Numbered from the stretch's first letter, positions 1-11,563 are shown. The stretch is DNA of 64,000 bases from Merluccius polli (GCA_030340625.1 JAOPHQ010002918.1:34243-98242), one strand, 5' to 3'. The notes: generated by a model from the sequence alone, not told the origin. Program-made: numbers and translations.

Positions 1-66
1 TTTGTCCTCCTTTTTGAACCCGCGCCCCCCCGGGAGAGTGTCCGCCCCACCGGTTGAGAACCACTG
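1..66 (-). mobile_element. Terminal fragment of a hAT-type DNA transposon
   Basis: Read on the minus strand, this piece starts at position 66 with CAGTGGTTCTCAACCGGTGG, a terminus typical of vertebrate hAT elements. It runs off the left edge. The retroelement reading frame continues open through it by chance, so the junction at 66/67 is inferred from the terminus alone. The other end and the 8-bp target duplication lie outside the window. Confidence 0.5.
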
Positions 67-954
67 ATCTAGGTAAATGTTGCTCTGGGCTACCACCTAC
101 ATTTCGCTGGTCTAGGATGGGCTGTACATCTGTGGATGTGTCAGGCTGTTGGTCAATACGCACTTCTTCAGTGTCTGCTGAGATTCTCTGGAACTGTACC
201 TCGCAAACCTCATCACTTTTCACACTGTCTATGCGATTCAAAACCCCCAACCTTGTCCTTGGCCTCAGCCAGATGTCTTCATCAGACAGGTTCATGACCT
301 GCACTGGGAAAACGTGACTCTCGGACGAAACCAAAGTCGGCACAACAACCAAACCGCCAGGTATGGGTGCACTGATAGGCTCCAACAACAAAGGGCCACC
401 TTCACTCACAGTCCTAAGTCCCCTAGCCATGACTGTAGCAGCAGATGAAGCAGGCACATGAACTATATCTTTACCAGCTACTCTAGCAAAAGAGAGCCTG
501 TCTGTTACAGTTGCTGTCTGAAGGTGATGAAAAGCCTCTCTCCAATGTGAGTCACATTTACCATGCAGTGTGTTGTCAAACTCAGCGTGTACTAGTTCTT
601 TGCATTTTTTGACAATATTCATCCCTATTAGACCCGGAACGGCAGAAGAGTGTGCAGAATCTTTAACTATCAGGAAACCTCGTTTTGGGATAGTCAGGCC
701 CATGGCTTCTACATCAAGCTCCACATAGCCCATATACGGTAAGTCTAATCCATTTGCAGCAGTGATCTTTAACCACTCAAATGCAGGAAGAATGTCTTCC
801 CCTTTTTCTGACAGGTGTTCCCTGAAAAAACTCTCTGAAATTGTACTGACCATGCTACCAGTGTCAAGTAGGCATGATACTGTAACACCTCGGAGTTTCA
901 CCTCAACTGTCTTGCATTCTCCAACTGCACGCTCTAAGATTTCACTTTTGTCAG

Positions 955-958
<4 letters not shown>
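67..958 (-). pseudogene. Gypsy (Ty3-type) retroelement, protease region of pol (partial)
   Basis: The minus-strand frame is open from the poly-G tract near 958 down to the left edge. It contains the aspartic protease active site DTGS (865 to 854) preceded by hydrophobic residues, and further on GLIGMN, matching the second conserved protease motif. This enzyme matures the Gag-Pol polyprotein of LTR retrotransposons. No methionine is needed, since it would be made by readthrough or frameshift from gag. Reverse transcriptase, RNase H and integrase are not in the window; the hAT fragment at 1-66 probably interrupts the element before them. The protease segment itself has no internal stop, but the gag upstream is broken, so I treat the element as dead. 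Confidence 0.8.

Positions 959-987
<29 letters not shown>
959..987. repeat. Poly-C tract (29 nt) inside gypsy gag-pol
   Basis: Uninterrupted run of C on the plus strand (G in the sense of the retroelement), between the zinc-knuckle segment and the protease. It is one of more than twenty long G/C homopolymers in this window. Confidence 0.95.
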
Positions 988-2109
988 GAGTTGTTTGGCT
1001 CATGACAACCGAGGGTTGGAGTTTTCCTGTGCTACATGGGGACCTGGTGTTAAGGAATCTTGCCCCCTTTTGGCCTGTGGGCACCATCTTGCAATGTGCC
1101 CAACGCCTCTACATTTGAAACAGATAGGCTGGCCATCCGGTGTGAACTCCGGCTGTGATCTAGCTCTTGGCTTGGGTCCTGGGAAAATCTGTTGAGCGCT
1201 GCGCTTACTCAGTTCACTTACAGCACCAGCTAGCTCGCTTATTGTTTTGCTTAGCTCTGCTAGCCGCTTTTGCCCTTTGAACATCATCTAATACAGTACA
1301 TTGGCCATTGTCAGTTATAACAGGGAAGCACTGGGTTTCTGAAACCTCTGACTTAACTTGGTTACTCTTAACAGCTCTGGGACGATGGAACCTGCTGTCC
1401 TCCATTTCCCACAAGAGAGCTTTGTTCCTCACCTCTAGAAGGCTGGAATCTGGTTTGTCCCTAGCCATCTTCCTGAGTTCACGCCGGAGGGCAGCATCCC
1501 GTAACCCTTCGACAAACTGATCCCTAAGAACAGTTTTCTCATTTGGTATTACATCTAAAGACTGCTTCACTACAGAGCTTAAGATCTGCGACAGTGCATG
1601 GGAGTAATCACGGAGGTCCTCTCCCTCTGCTTGTTTACGGTTCTAAAAGGACTGCAAAAGTTGTGTAGTGCTGCGTTTTTCACCAAATGCATTTCTCAGG
1701 TAAGAATACAAATCACGGGGGCCCACTGACTGACTCCCCATGCAGAGTCGCACCTCTTCTAAGGCAGGACCACGCAACAGAGACAGTATGTAGTCACACT
1801 GTTCATCTGTTGTTTGCTCTCTGGATCTCAACCCCCTTTCAACCTCATCAATGAACTCTTCCACAGATCTCCCATCTTTACCACACTCCCCACTAAATGC
1901 TGGGATCTGGCGTTCTCTTGGAACGTAAATGTACGAACGTGTGGGTCCACCCTGAGCTCTCGTTTCAGTACTTAACCTGGTGAGTTCATCTCTTGCATTT
2001 GCACCTGTATATTATCTGTAGTGTCTCTACTTGTACCTGCCGCCCCACCAGAGGCCTGGTCTAACTGACCATTACTTGCAGGATCTTCATCACCAGACTC
2101 ACTAGACAT
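988..2109 (-). pseudogene. Gypsy (Ty3-type) gag, frameshifted
   Basis: Minus-strand gag remnant. The likely start is the ATG at 2109, opening a Ser/Glu/Gln-rich N-terminus. A frameshift near 1985 leads into a capsid-like segment (VEEFIDEVERG, then RNAFGEKRSTTQLLQSF). An in-frame TAG lies at 1645-1643, the frame continues to about 1290, and a second frameshift follows. The last part carries a CCHC zinc knuckle, C-FK-C-RGVG-H-IARW-C, at 1122-1081, which in this family binds genomic RNA during particle assembly. The combination of capsid, one zinc knuckle and DTGS protease identifies a gypsy-type element. At least two frameshifts and one nonsense codon make it a pseudogene. Confidence 0.8.
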
Positions 2110-2458
2110 GATGAAATATCTCTAATCAGTCCACTATATATGTAAATGTGAAGTCCAAATCGTGTGTCAAGGATACTGTGGAGACAGTCTATATCTGGAG
2201 CCTTGTTGAATCTTGCTCTTTGCAGCGGAAGCTTGTACTTGAATCCTCTGTGCAGGTACGGATGAGTCTTTTAAGCAGGAAGCACCAGCACACCTTGGAG
2301 CCCCTCAGGTTGTCCCTCGCTGTTCACCGCTTCCACCACTGGCCTCTCAGACTCAAACACTGGACATCACCTGCAGTCTTCACCACTGCCGTATTTCTCA
2401 AATAAAAAATAAAAATATGCCACTCTGTTGCCAATTTAAAAGTATGTCTTAGCACGTA
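2110..2458 (-). other. Untranslated leader between primer site and gag of gypsy element 1
   Basis: The stretch lies between the gag start and the primer-binding site of the minus-strand gypsy element. I see no coding potential in it beyond short chance ORFs. Confidence 0.5.
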
Positions 2459-2477
2459 AACCCCACTCCTGGTACCA
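2459..2477 (-). promoter_or_regulatory. Primer-binding site, tRNA-Leu type, gypsy element 1
   Basis: The minus strand reads TGGTACCAGGAGTGGGGTT just after the end of the LTR. This is complementary to the 3' end of a vertebrate tRNA-Leu (acceptor strand ending TCCTGGTA plus CCA). It marks where minus-strand DNA synthesis would begin and fixes both the orientation and the LTR boundary. Confidence 0.8.
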
Positions 2478-2481
2478 AAAA

Positions 2482-3611
2482 TGTGTAGCCCGTGGAATTA
2501 GATGCCACACAGGACACATTTACTTTTGGGGTTCGCTTGGCTGCAAGTTTATTGCTGACATAAATTGGAACAGGTCACTTTTAACAGTATCACAGTTTGT
2601 GGCAACTTTGTACTACATCAATGGCTACAGAATTCCCAATATACAAAGTATACAAAATACTGAGAATACAGCAGTGGCATATGGCTAATGACAGACAGAA
2701 AATATATCATGTTAAATACATATTACATCAAAAACCCTCACCATGCACACAAAATGTTACAAGGGTACAATACATTCTTTACAGGACACTTACATTCTCC
2801 TTGGTTTCTGCAAACCAACGTGGACCTTCGCGGGAATTGCTTAAACCACTCACTCAGTCACCTTCAAACAGAGTTAAATAAAACGTAAACCAGTGCGTTT
2901 CTCTAATGACGAAGTACAAACATAATGAGATTTTATTCACTCAGACATTAGCATGCACATTAGCAACACAGTAATCGTGGACACGCGCTCAAAACGGCAA
3001 GACAACTCCAACAGTGCATAAAACCATCTTGTTCAAATATCGACCAATAATGTTTTTGGCATGTTTATACGTGGATATTTTACAAGAAATATGTCCAGTT
3101 ACTTACTACTTCACACGACAGCCCGCGACGCTGCTTTCCACGTTAACTATCTCCACGTTGTACTACTTCACACGTTAGCCCACACAAGGGCGTTATCATC
3201 TGTTTGATATTGAGGGGGACGTTGATTGTTGAGCGGGGGGGGGGGGGGGGGGGGGGGGGGGGGCGAGAGGTGCTTGTTGAGCGGGGGGGGGGGGGGGGGA
3301 CATTTAGGTTGCTGGCGGAACATTTAGGTTGCGCGATTGTTGAGCGCGGGGGGGGGGGGGGGGGGGGGGGGCGGGACAATCACCACCTATCCGAACCTTG
3401 AGGGGGACATGTCCCCCCCCGTCCCCCCCACGAAATACGCCTATGAGCCCGCAACGCTGCTCTCCACGTTGCTCACACGTAAAACAGGAAGAGAGACCAT
3501 GATGCACCTGGCGCGGGGTAACAATCGCATTACTCAATACTGGCGCCTTGTGACCATAATCTGTAACAACACCATACCCTGTACCAATGCACTTACACCC
3601 TAACGCCTCAC
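2482..3611 (-). repeat. 5' LTR of gypsy element 1, interrupted by a hAT MITE
   Basis: The inner end is fixed by the primer site: plus-strand TGTGTAGCCC starts at 2482. A minus-strand AATAAA lies at 2553-2548. The outer end is less certain. I place it near 3611, where the sequence ends CTCACA and gives TGTG...CACA ends. Inside, a tract of about 40 bp (ACTTCACACG...GCTGC.TTCCACG) is repeated around 3105, 3160 and 3450. A 261-bp MITE occupies 3185-3445. Confidence 0.5.
3185..3445. mobile_element. hAT-like MITE with three poly-G tracts
   Basis: It is flanked by near-identical 8-bp sequences AGCCCACA (3177-3184) and AGCCCGCA (3446-3453). The termini are CAAGGGCGTTATC and, inverted, CATAGGCGTATTTCG. 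The interior holds three G runs separated by units containing TTGTTGAGCG. The right-end segment (ACATGTCCCCCC, then CGCCTATG) is the same as that of the element at 41,273-42,068, so both belong to one family. Confidence 0.6.
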
Positions 3612-3737
3612 ATTTAAAGGGACACTAAGTAGTTTTTTCCCCCATCTAGTGGTCAAATTGTATTTTGCAGTCAAACGAATTTATGCTCTCTAAAAACACC
3701 ACTTCATCAAGTTTTGTTTCGGATGATGAGGTACGTT

Positions 3738-4252
3738 CAGTGCTCGAAGTGGAAAAAAATAAGTGCTGGTACGGTACTCCCTTATTCACATATAAGCGAC
3801 CCCGGACCTACGACCGACGGGGGGGGGGGGGGGGGGGATATTAACCCACCCCGGACCTACGGGGTGGGGGGGGGTGGCGCGATCGTAATCCACCGCGGAC
3901 CTACGACCGCAGCCTGTGACAAGTGCCGGTACGCAAGAAAAAGTGCCGGTACGCTAACCCCTCTTGCCCACTGGATGCGTTCGTCAACGCATCCCATTGA
4001 CTTTGAATGGGGCTGAGCCGCAATGCATTGTGGCTCCGTCAGTCAAGTCGGCTCCGTCAGTTGCGTTGAAAAGTTGAGAACATTTTATCTTTTCAGGCCA
4101 AAATGGATCCGTCAGCCAATCAGAACGACACCCCCTCCGTCAGACACGCCTTCCGTCTTCCGTTGACGGTTGAATGCAGTGGGTAACAGGCGTAAAGGGT
4201 AAAATGTAGAAGTGCCGGTACTGCGTACCGGTGCGTACCGGCCCACTTCGAG
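3738..4252. mobile_element. MITE with poly-G minisatellite core
   Basis: The termini are CAGTGCTCGAAGTGG (3738) and, inverted, CCACTTCGAG (ending 4252). Subterminal AAGTGC(C/T)GGTACG is repeated inside both ends. The core (3790-3915) alternates G runs with the unit CGGACCTACGACCG, which recurs at 50.2-50.3 kb. No clean target duplication was found. Confidence 0.5.
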
Positions 4253-4345
4253 GTGTACAGTGTAACATACCATAACATACTGTGTTATAACATACCATAA
4301 CATACCTGTATCATAAAGTATCACATTCTATGCCACACCATATAA
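4240..4345. repeat. ACATACCATA-type short repeats (left block)
   Basis: Several copies of CATACCATAA / ACATACTGT occur here. A matching block lies at 5240-5315, on the other side of the 52-bp minisatellite. Confidence 0.6.
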
Positions 4346-4562
4346 CATGTATGGGATTATCCACTTATACCATGGCCACATGCGAATCGTTAAAAATATA
4401 AGGGTGTTGATTCATATTTCGGGTAATTCTGTCTCAAAATTAAAACTTTTAGCTCGCACTACTTTGTGTGTGCCTGTAAACAAACGGCAAATGACCGGAA
4501 AAATATATGGGTCTGACTAATGCCTAATGTCAGTTTACATGAGATTCATATGGAATGTGGAT

Positions 4563-5232
4563 GTTACCTTATTACTCCAGTAAATAGAGACGATCTTAGT
4601 AACAACATGGCAACGTTAACTTATTACTCCAGTACATAGAGACGATCTTAGTAACGACATGGCAACGTTACCTTATTACTCCGGTACATAGAGACAATCT
4701 TAGTAACGACATGGAAACGTTACCTTATTACTCCGGTAAATAGAGACATCTTAGTAACGACATGGCAACGTTACCTTATTACTCCAGTAAATAGAGAGGA
4801 TCTTAGTAACGACATGGCAACGTTACCTTATTACTCCAGTAAATAGAGAGGATCTTAGTAACGACATGGCAACGTTACCTTATTACTCCAGTACATAGAG
4901 ACGATCTTAGTAACGACATGGCAACGTTACCTTATTACTCCAGTACATAGAGACGATCTTAGTAACGACATGGCAACGTTACCTTATTACTCCAGTAAAT
5001 AGAGATGTTAGAAAAACATGGCAACGTTACATTATTACTCCAGTAAATAGAGACGATCTTAGTAACGACATGGCAACGTTACCTTATTACTCCAGTAAAT
5101 AGAGATGATCTTAGTAACGACATGGCAACGTTACCTTATTACTCCAGTAAATAGAGATGATCTTTGTAACGACATGGCAACGTTACCTTATTACTCCAGT
5201 AAATAGAGATGATCTTAGTAACGACATGGCAG
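4563..5232. repeat. 52-bp minisatellite, about 13 copies
   Basis: Head-to-tail copies of a 52-bp unit containing ACCTTATTACTCCAGTAAAT and GATCTTAGTAACGACATGG. Copies differ by single substitutions (CCAG/CCGG, AAAT/ACAT). One copy near 5000-5035 is shortened. The unit length is not a multiple of 3 and there is no continuous ORF, so it is non-coding. Confidence 0.95.
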
Positions 5233-5239
5233 AATCGAG

Positions 5240-6340
5240 TATGGTATTAAAACATTTTATACCACACCATACCATAACATACTATAACATTATACCATAC
5301 CATAACATTTATGTAGCAGATGGGAAAATATACTTTAGGTGAAATGGTGGGGTGTCCTTAGATGTCGCACACCCCCCCCCCCCTCCCATTGCATATTTCG
5401 TGGTGGACTGGAGTGAGACTCAGACAGAATCATGAGTTACTTTTTCTAGGTTACTTTGTGTGGAGTAAAGCCGGGCGCCTAGCATCAAACTCAAATTCTA
5501 AACATTTTCCCACACTAACTGGCAACCTTGACGACACAGAGATACCACGTGATAGCAACGTCGTTATTCTATTCTTAGCTTTTAGGAAAAGCAATACTTT
5601 TATTCCTCACCTTTCTAAAAGCTCTGTGGATGTATTTTTTATTGTCTATTTTATTTTATTTGTCTACATAAACACTTTATCAATAGGACCTTTAAACAAA
5701 AGCCAATGAGGGGGGAGAAGGCCCCGACCAATGAGAAGGCTCAATCAGGGGATTGAGTGCAGGTAGGGAAAGGTGTGTCTGGTGAGCAGTGAGAGAGAGG
5801 AAGCAACAGATCACAAGCAACCATTACCAGTAACCCGGGATGCTAAACAAACAGTCAGAAATACTGTTATATGTTCTTTAGCGCCATTTGGAAGAGAAGT
5901 GGATGTGGGGCATGGATGTGTATTATGTTAGCCTCAAAATAGTCTTTAATTGTATCTATTGACAGTAAATATACAAATATTTCCACATCCATAGTTTTTA
6001 AAGTCTATTATTATTCATACAGCCTAATGTTTATTGTTTTTCACACAGTGCTTGTATCCATATGTTAAATACATGATTAGACAAATGGAACAAACAAAAA
6101 ATTAAACATTAAATAAAAGGCCTGAAGCATGACCTGCTCAAAAGCCAATTCAACAAGACTGTACTGTTACTTTTTTGTCTTGTTGAAGAAAGAACTGCAT
6201 GATATCCTGCTGCTGGTGAGTATAAGAAGTAATTACAACTTGTGTTTTGAGCAATTCAGTTGGTAGAGCTAATTCAAACTTGTTCGCAGAATTCGTGTCT
6301 AACTGACTTGATTGTAGGGCGGAGCTGAGACTTCATATAA
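5240..6340. other. No recognisable gene; AT-rich intergenic or old repeat DNA
   Basis: It begins with the second ACATACCATA block (to about 5315). A short C run lies near 5370. I recognise no protein family in the short ORFs and no structural RNA. Confidence 0.5.
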
Positions 6341-6351
6341 GCAAGTAGTAC

Positions 6352-6465
6352 TTGCTGCGGCCCGCGAGAAGGCGGTGTTGGACGTCCAGACCCGCCCACA
6401 TCCACGGGAAGGCGGAGTTGGACATCGAGCCCCGTCCACATCCAAGACGTCACCCGTGCTCCGTT
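6352..6465. repeat. Two-copy GC-rich repeat
   Basis: GAAGGCGGTGTTGGACGTCC and GAAGGCGGAGTTGGACATCG are each followed by (G/A)CCC(C/G)TCCACATCCA. They form two imperfect copies of about 45 bp in tandem. Confidence 0.6.
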
Positions 6466-6846
6466 CAGGACAAGTGGGAATTTTGGAAGCTTGTCAATGT
6501 CTTATTTAACTTGCTGCTTTTACGACACCCGAAAACTGTAGGATTTTGTATTGTTCTTTATAATGTACATAAATGTCTAAATGGCAAATCTGGAATTATA
6601 TCAGACAAAAAAAACTTTTGGAACATGGGTCATATATAATGGATAAATCTAAAAATACAAAGCATGTAATTACATATATACAGAGGTGAGTTATCTATCA
6701 TTTTAATAGTTTCTCTGGTTGTGTTCGGCAATTAAGTAAACTAGGGTTGGGCCGGTGCAACATTTTTTAAACTGGTTCGATATCAACACCGGACCAGACC
6801 AGAATTTGACCACTTGGCTCAGCAGCCGCTCCAGAGTGGGACGAAA

Positions 6847-6935
6847 AAAACTCAACTAGAACTGCAGGCTTAACAAAAAAACTCAGAACTGCAGGCTAAA
6901 CAAAGAACTCAGAACTGCAGGCTTAACAAAGAACT
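6847..6935. repeat. Short tandem repeat, three copies of about 26 bp
   Basis: The motif AGAACTGCAGGCTTAACAAA is repeated three times in imperfect tandem. The sequence downstream to about 7200 is purine-rich and looks like old transposon DNA of a type I cannot name. Confidence 0.6.
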
Positions 6936-7199
6936 CACAGGGGTCACGACAGGAACACACGGCAAGACGTACACGACAAACTGACAAAGACAGACACAAA
7001 GCACAGGACTTAAATACTCAAGGGGGAGACAAGACACAGGTGGAAACAATCAGGGTGGGGCTGCTGCCAATCAGCACACAGGAGAACATGAGGGCAGGAA
7101 GTCAAGACTGAAACGAGAGGTAAAGGTAAGTCTTACAAAATAAAACAGGAAGACCAAAACCAAAATAAGAGACCTTAACCAGGACGAGTCACTACAGCG

Positions 7200-8380
7200 G
7201 TACTGCAGCTACACTGTGCTACACTCAATAAGAAGACAGTCTAGCGATCACACAGTGTTTTTATTTCTCACAATTATTCAACTTCTAAACAAAATAAATA
7301 GAATTTGACTTTTTTTCTTGCAGTGTTTACACATTGCCTCATCTATGTTTTTCAGGTTAACTCTTTAGTCGGCTTCAAATCCAAAATGTAGTTTTGGTTT
7401 TCTTTGAGACTAACTCTGTCATGTCTCATTGCGTCACTCCAAAAAACACAGTAACTTTCTAGTAAAACACAATATGTGCGTGTGAATCCAAATGAAGCCA
7501 TTTGAAGTGAAAGATATGGTGGCCCTGAAGTGCAAACACAACAGCAAATCACAAAACACAACAGCATTAAAGAGACTCAAACTAGAAAAGATGGGTACAT
7601 TTTTTTATTTTTAAGAGGTAGGTACATTTTGGACAATGATGCCTCGTCCTGATTGGATTCACTGTCAGTCTGCAACTAACAGATGTAGTTGCTTTCGCTG
7701 TGTTTTCACTCAGAAAAAAGTAGTCTAGCGTAGAGTATCTATGGTCTAGCTAGTTTTGAAGTTAGGAGCTGGAACAAAACAAACAATATGTAAGTTAAGT
7801 TTAATGTTACAATATTTAGCTGTGAACCGGAAGCTAACTTCAACGTCGTCTCTATCTGCGGTATTTTAGTTCTGGTTCAAATTCAAAGAAAATGGAGCCA
7901 AAGATCGATTTGAGGAGCGAAGTATTTAAAGATAATTTCGATCAAGGCTATACATACGCAGTAATACGGTACTTGATATGCTGTCAACTTTGCACAACAT
8001 TAAGATGAGTTTGTGCACACTGAAAACCCGGTTAAAAGAAGCAGGGTTATTCAGGAGAGGATTTTGGCTCTAAGCCAAAGGCTTTCTCGGATGTGCTAAC
8101 CAGACCCACATCTTGGATATAGCAGTCCTAGTTAGAGCAGCACTTCTGGGGGAAACCGGCACAGAGCCTGGGCCAGGTGCACCTTGGCCTCTTATATTCC
8201 CCTTTTCTTCATCATGGCTGCTGCAACGTTGTCGGGGTGTTTCCTTGCTTGTTCTCTACCTGCTAGCTAGGTAATAGTCGCATGCACTTTGCTGTGCTGT
8301 GGGTGATTAGTTTAAACAGATAATGTGCCTCATTGTTTCTTGGACCAGGAACAGTGGGGAATCACTGTTGGTGGTAAGTG
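7200..8380. other. No recognisable gene
   Basis: AT-rich sequence with only short ORFs that lack recognisable motifs. Confidence 0.4.
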
Positions 8381-8383
8381 TCA

Positions 8384-8455
8384 CGGTGGTGCAGGGGAGA
8401 GAGTTCTGGTTCTAATCTGTGGAGACATCGGTTCAAGTCCCACTTGATGCACTGT
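8384..8455 (+). repeat. tRNA-like (pol III box) SINE-type fragment
   Basis: GTGGTGCAGGGGAGAG resembles a pol III A box. It is followed about 35 nt later by GGTTCAAGTCC, a perfect B box. There is no convincing cloverleaf or anticodon stem, so this is a degraded tRNA-derived repeat and not a functional tRNA. Confidence 0.45.
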
Positions 8456-8589
8456 CCTTGGGAACCTGAGCATAGCATGACATTTTGGAAACGTAACAAT
8501 GTCATGTGAATTGTGTAATGTCAATTATAAAATCTGACCAAGACAAAGCCACTGGCACAGTGGACATAGTACTTGCTTATCTACCCCTG

Positions 8590-8620
8590 CAATACCCCTC
8601 TGGAAACCAGAGGGGTATTG
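8590..8620. repeat. Perfect 14-bp inverted repeat at a Harbinger end
   Basis: CAATACCCCTCTGG, then AAA, then the exact inverse CCAGAGGGGTATTG. The right half is the left terminus of the Harbinger element below. The left half looks like the end of a second, oppositely oriented element. Confidence 0.8.
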
Positions 8621-11563
8621 CACACAACCAAGATAAGGGATTAAGCCAGGATATGTTGGTTATCCTGGCTGAATTTAGACTCAAGTCGGTTGCATGAGAG
8701 CAGCTCAAACTTAACCCGGCCAAGTTACTATGGTGATTTATTCTCTGCAGCTAGCCTGCTCCAGACCAGGCTAACAGCCAGGCTAAGATTAATCCTAGTG
8801 TTTCACCTGTCACCGTCAATCCTGTGAGGAATTAATGTGTTTTACCGCATGTCCATGGTCTTTCTAAGTATGTTGCATCATTTTAATTATCCTGCATTAA
8901 AATATTACATATATAGTGTGATATCATGAGAGGCTACACGGCTCTCAGCGGGACAGTTCAAGCAGTGCCAGGACACAAAGTTCAAAGTAATCAAGGATTT
9001 AATAAAGTTCTTGGGAATTAACAGAAATGGTGTTTTTCCAAGTTCAAAAGGGTAAATAAGATGAGCGTTGATCTTTAATGGTCAAAACGTAAAACAATGT
9101 CTTTTGAGCCCTTTAACGATGAAATCATGTTCCCTCAGGTAAGTATCCTCTTCTTAAACAAACTTCACTTGTATGATCCAAACATAAAACAATGTCTGTT
9201 CAGGGGGGAGGGGAATCCAGACTCCCTCCAAACTGTTGTTCTATACCGGTACTCACAAGTATTTCACTCTTCAGGTAAGTATTGCAGTCTTTCAGTAAAT
9301 GTTCCCACCGGTAATGTCCACACAGGAAACAACTCTCGGTCTGGCTGGTCCTCCGCAGAGAGCACAACGTGGAGCCTGTCTCCCAAACCCCACACTCACA
9401 CTCCCTGTGTCTTTAACCCTCAAAAGCCTTTCAGTTCATCAGCCACTCATCAGTCTCAGGTGTGTTGGTGCTAGGTGTTGCGGTGTGGAGTTCCGAACTC
9501 CACCAGCAGATGGAGCCATAACAGTTCGTGGTTGGAGCTATCTCAGGGGAATGTAGCTCCCCTCCAGGACACAGCCTCTCGTGACATCACAATAGTCATT
9601 TCTCATTTCATTTAAATCTGTTGGCTGTTTGTAATTGCAACAGTCTTTTTATATTGATTCAAGTGTTATTACTCAGGCCAAGTGTTATATTGCTATGCTA
9701 ATGAAGACTGCTTGTCAAATTGCTGTCAGAGGTTTCATAAATATGTTTTATTGCAGTAATTGAGATTACAAAACACAGCTGATGAAGTTGCAAAGGTATT
9801 TTCAATGAAATCTGTGACGAGGGCAATATAGTATATATAGGTCCAACTCCCATTCACCTGTTCCCTCTTCATAATGGCTTGCCCTTTTTTGGAGGATGTA
9901 CTGGATGAGGAAGCCCTAATCCTCAGACGAGCATTTAGGCATGAAAGAGTCTTCCGGGACAGGTCAGACCCATTGGCCTTTGGAGATGACTATCTCAATG
10001 AGAGATACAGATTCTCAGGTGATGGACTAAGATAAGGTCCAAAAATACAGCACCAGATGGCGCAAAGCCATGCTCTCACTGTACCACAGATGGTCTGTGT
10101 TACATTGAGATGGTTTGCAAGTGGGAGCTTCCTTTATTCTGTTGGGGATGCAGAGAACCTCAATAAAGGAACCATTTGCCGCACAATAAGACACGTTTGT
10201 CTGGCACTGAAGTCATTCAGCAACATATTCATCACCTTCCCTAGCCACAGAAGACCCCTCAGGAGAACATGAGGGCGATTACGTTAACAGGAAATCCTTC
10301 CACAGCATCAATGTTCAGGTAAGAGTGATTTGTGGTTATTATGACCTACACAAATTAATTCAACTTAACATTTCAGATAATCTGTGATGCTGACTGCCTT
10401 GTCAGCCTTGTCAGTCTTTCGGGCTACTCCAATTTTCGAGTGACTTTCACAAGGTAAGCCACACATTTTATTTGTACTGTAAGCACCTTGGACATCATGA
10501 GTGTGTAACTGCCGTGTTTTCTAAATGATATCTTGTATTATCAGGCATATTCTCTGGTGTGCTGCTGGGAGACAAAGGATACGCCTGCAAGTCATTCCTC
10601 TTGACTCTCCTTGTGGACCCAAACCCCATCACAGCAGGCCTACAACCATGCACACAACAAAACAAGGGCTCTTATCAAGATGACCTTCGGCCTTCTGAAA
10701 TCTCGGTTTCAGTGCCTGCACCACCTGAGGGTTTCCCCGGACAGGGCCTACTGCATGTGCAGTAGTACTGCAATATGTACCTTGTATGAAGCGGACAGTT
10801 TCTGTGGCTGGGACAGAGTCTGTTACTGTCCCTCCCTGGATCCCCTCGGGTGATGGAGGGGATCCAGGGAGTGCCAGCTCCTCCGCTGGGGTCATATCCT
10901 GGCTTGGTGGGCTGCCCCCTGTGCCAGTTCTATGGGCTTTTTTTTAAAACTGCTACAATCATACAGACATTCAACATGTCAGCAGACACCTAATCTAGTC
11001 ACCTCATTTGTTCACTGTTATCTACTTTAAAGTCACTTACCAGCCTGCAAAATGTTCTTATATTTAATTTTAACTTACTGCCAGGTCATTTTATGGCCAG
11101 ACAAGTTTGTTCTTTATAAAGGATAGAAAGATAAAATAGATAAAAAGGTAACTTTTTTAATAGATTAAATGACACATTGTGGATAATTGCTTGCACTTAA
11201 TCATACTAAGTAACTCCTTTAGTCCTTTAATTGTAGCCTAATTATGACAGTTCCAGTTCACCTCTTCATAAAACTCCATCAGGAGCCGTTGTTTAGCACA
11301 ACAGCTCGTGTCGTATGAAACGTGATTTTTATCCATGTTCCGATCGGTGATTCTGTGAGCGATCGTGAGGTCTATTTAAGTATGCCGTGAACACGCACTT
11401 ATCCCAGCTATCTTTACCTGGCTTAACATAGCCGCGCCTTTTTATCCTGGCTCGGCAAACGTGCAACCAATTAAGTCAGGATGCGCCGAGCAAACTAGGT
11501 CAAGCCGCGCTTGCTCAATTATCCTGGATTTCTTTATTCTAGTTTTGTACAATACCCCCCTGG
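8607..11563 (+). mobile_element. PIF-Harbinger DNA transposon, degraded, about 2.96 kb
   Basis: The left terminus CCAGAGGGGTATTG (8607) and right terminus CAATACCCCCCTGG (ending 11563) are inverted repeats. Between them lies a HARBI1-like transposase with two apparent introns. A further insertion of about 660 bp, with 8-bp inverted ends GAGAGGCT/AGCCTCTC, seems to occupy 8928-9590. It holds two TCAGGTAAGTAT motifs and I cannot classify it. The 3-bp target duplication could not be confirmed because of the palindrome on the left. Confidence 0.75.
9874..10785 (+). pseudogene. HARBI1-like (PIF-Harbinger) transposase, broken
   Basis: The start ATG at 9874 opens MACPFLEDVLDEEALILRR, followed by RERVFRDR-like and YRFSGDGLR residues typical of Harbinger transposases. 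A TAA at about 10033 and a small deletion follow. The frame resumes with SHALTVPQMV and SGSFLYSVGDAE. A larger deletion after TFPSHRR removes the segment that would carry the first catalytic Asp. Two introns with good signals are visible (CAG|GTAAGAG...TTTCAG, about 10,319-10,376, and one about 10,455-10,544). The 3' part, with GVLLGDKGYAC and FGLLKSRFQCL, is frameshifted near 10,630. The enzyme would cut and paste the element as a nuclease. This copy cannot be active. Confidence 0.85.

Noticed and set aside
3143..3600. Gly- or Pro-rich ORFs over the G/C runs
   Set aside because: They arise from homopolymer translation on both strands and have no other composition signal.
4563..5232. CRISPR-like array
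   Set aside because: Units are contiguous, 52 bp, with no unique spacers, in a eukaryotic genome: a minisatellite.
8384..8455. Functional tRNA gene
   Set aside because: A and B box words exist, but no acceptor stem or anticodon arm pairs convincingly.
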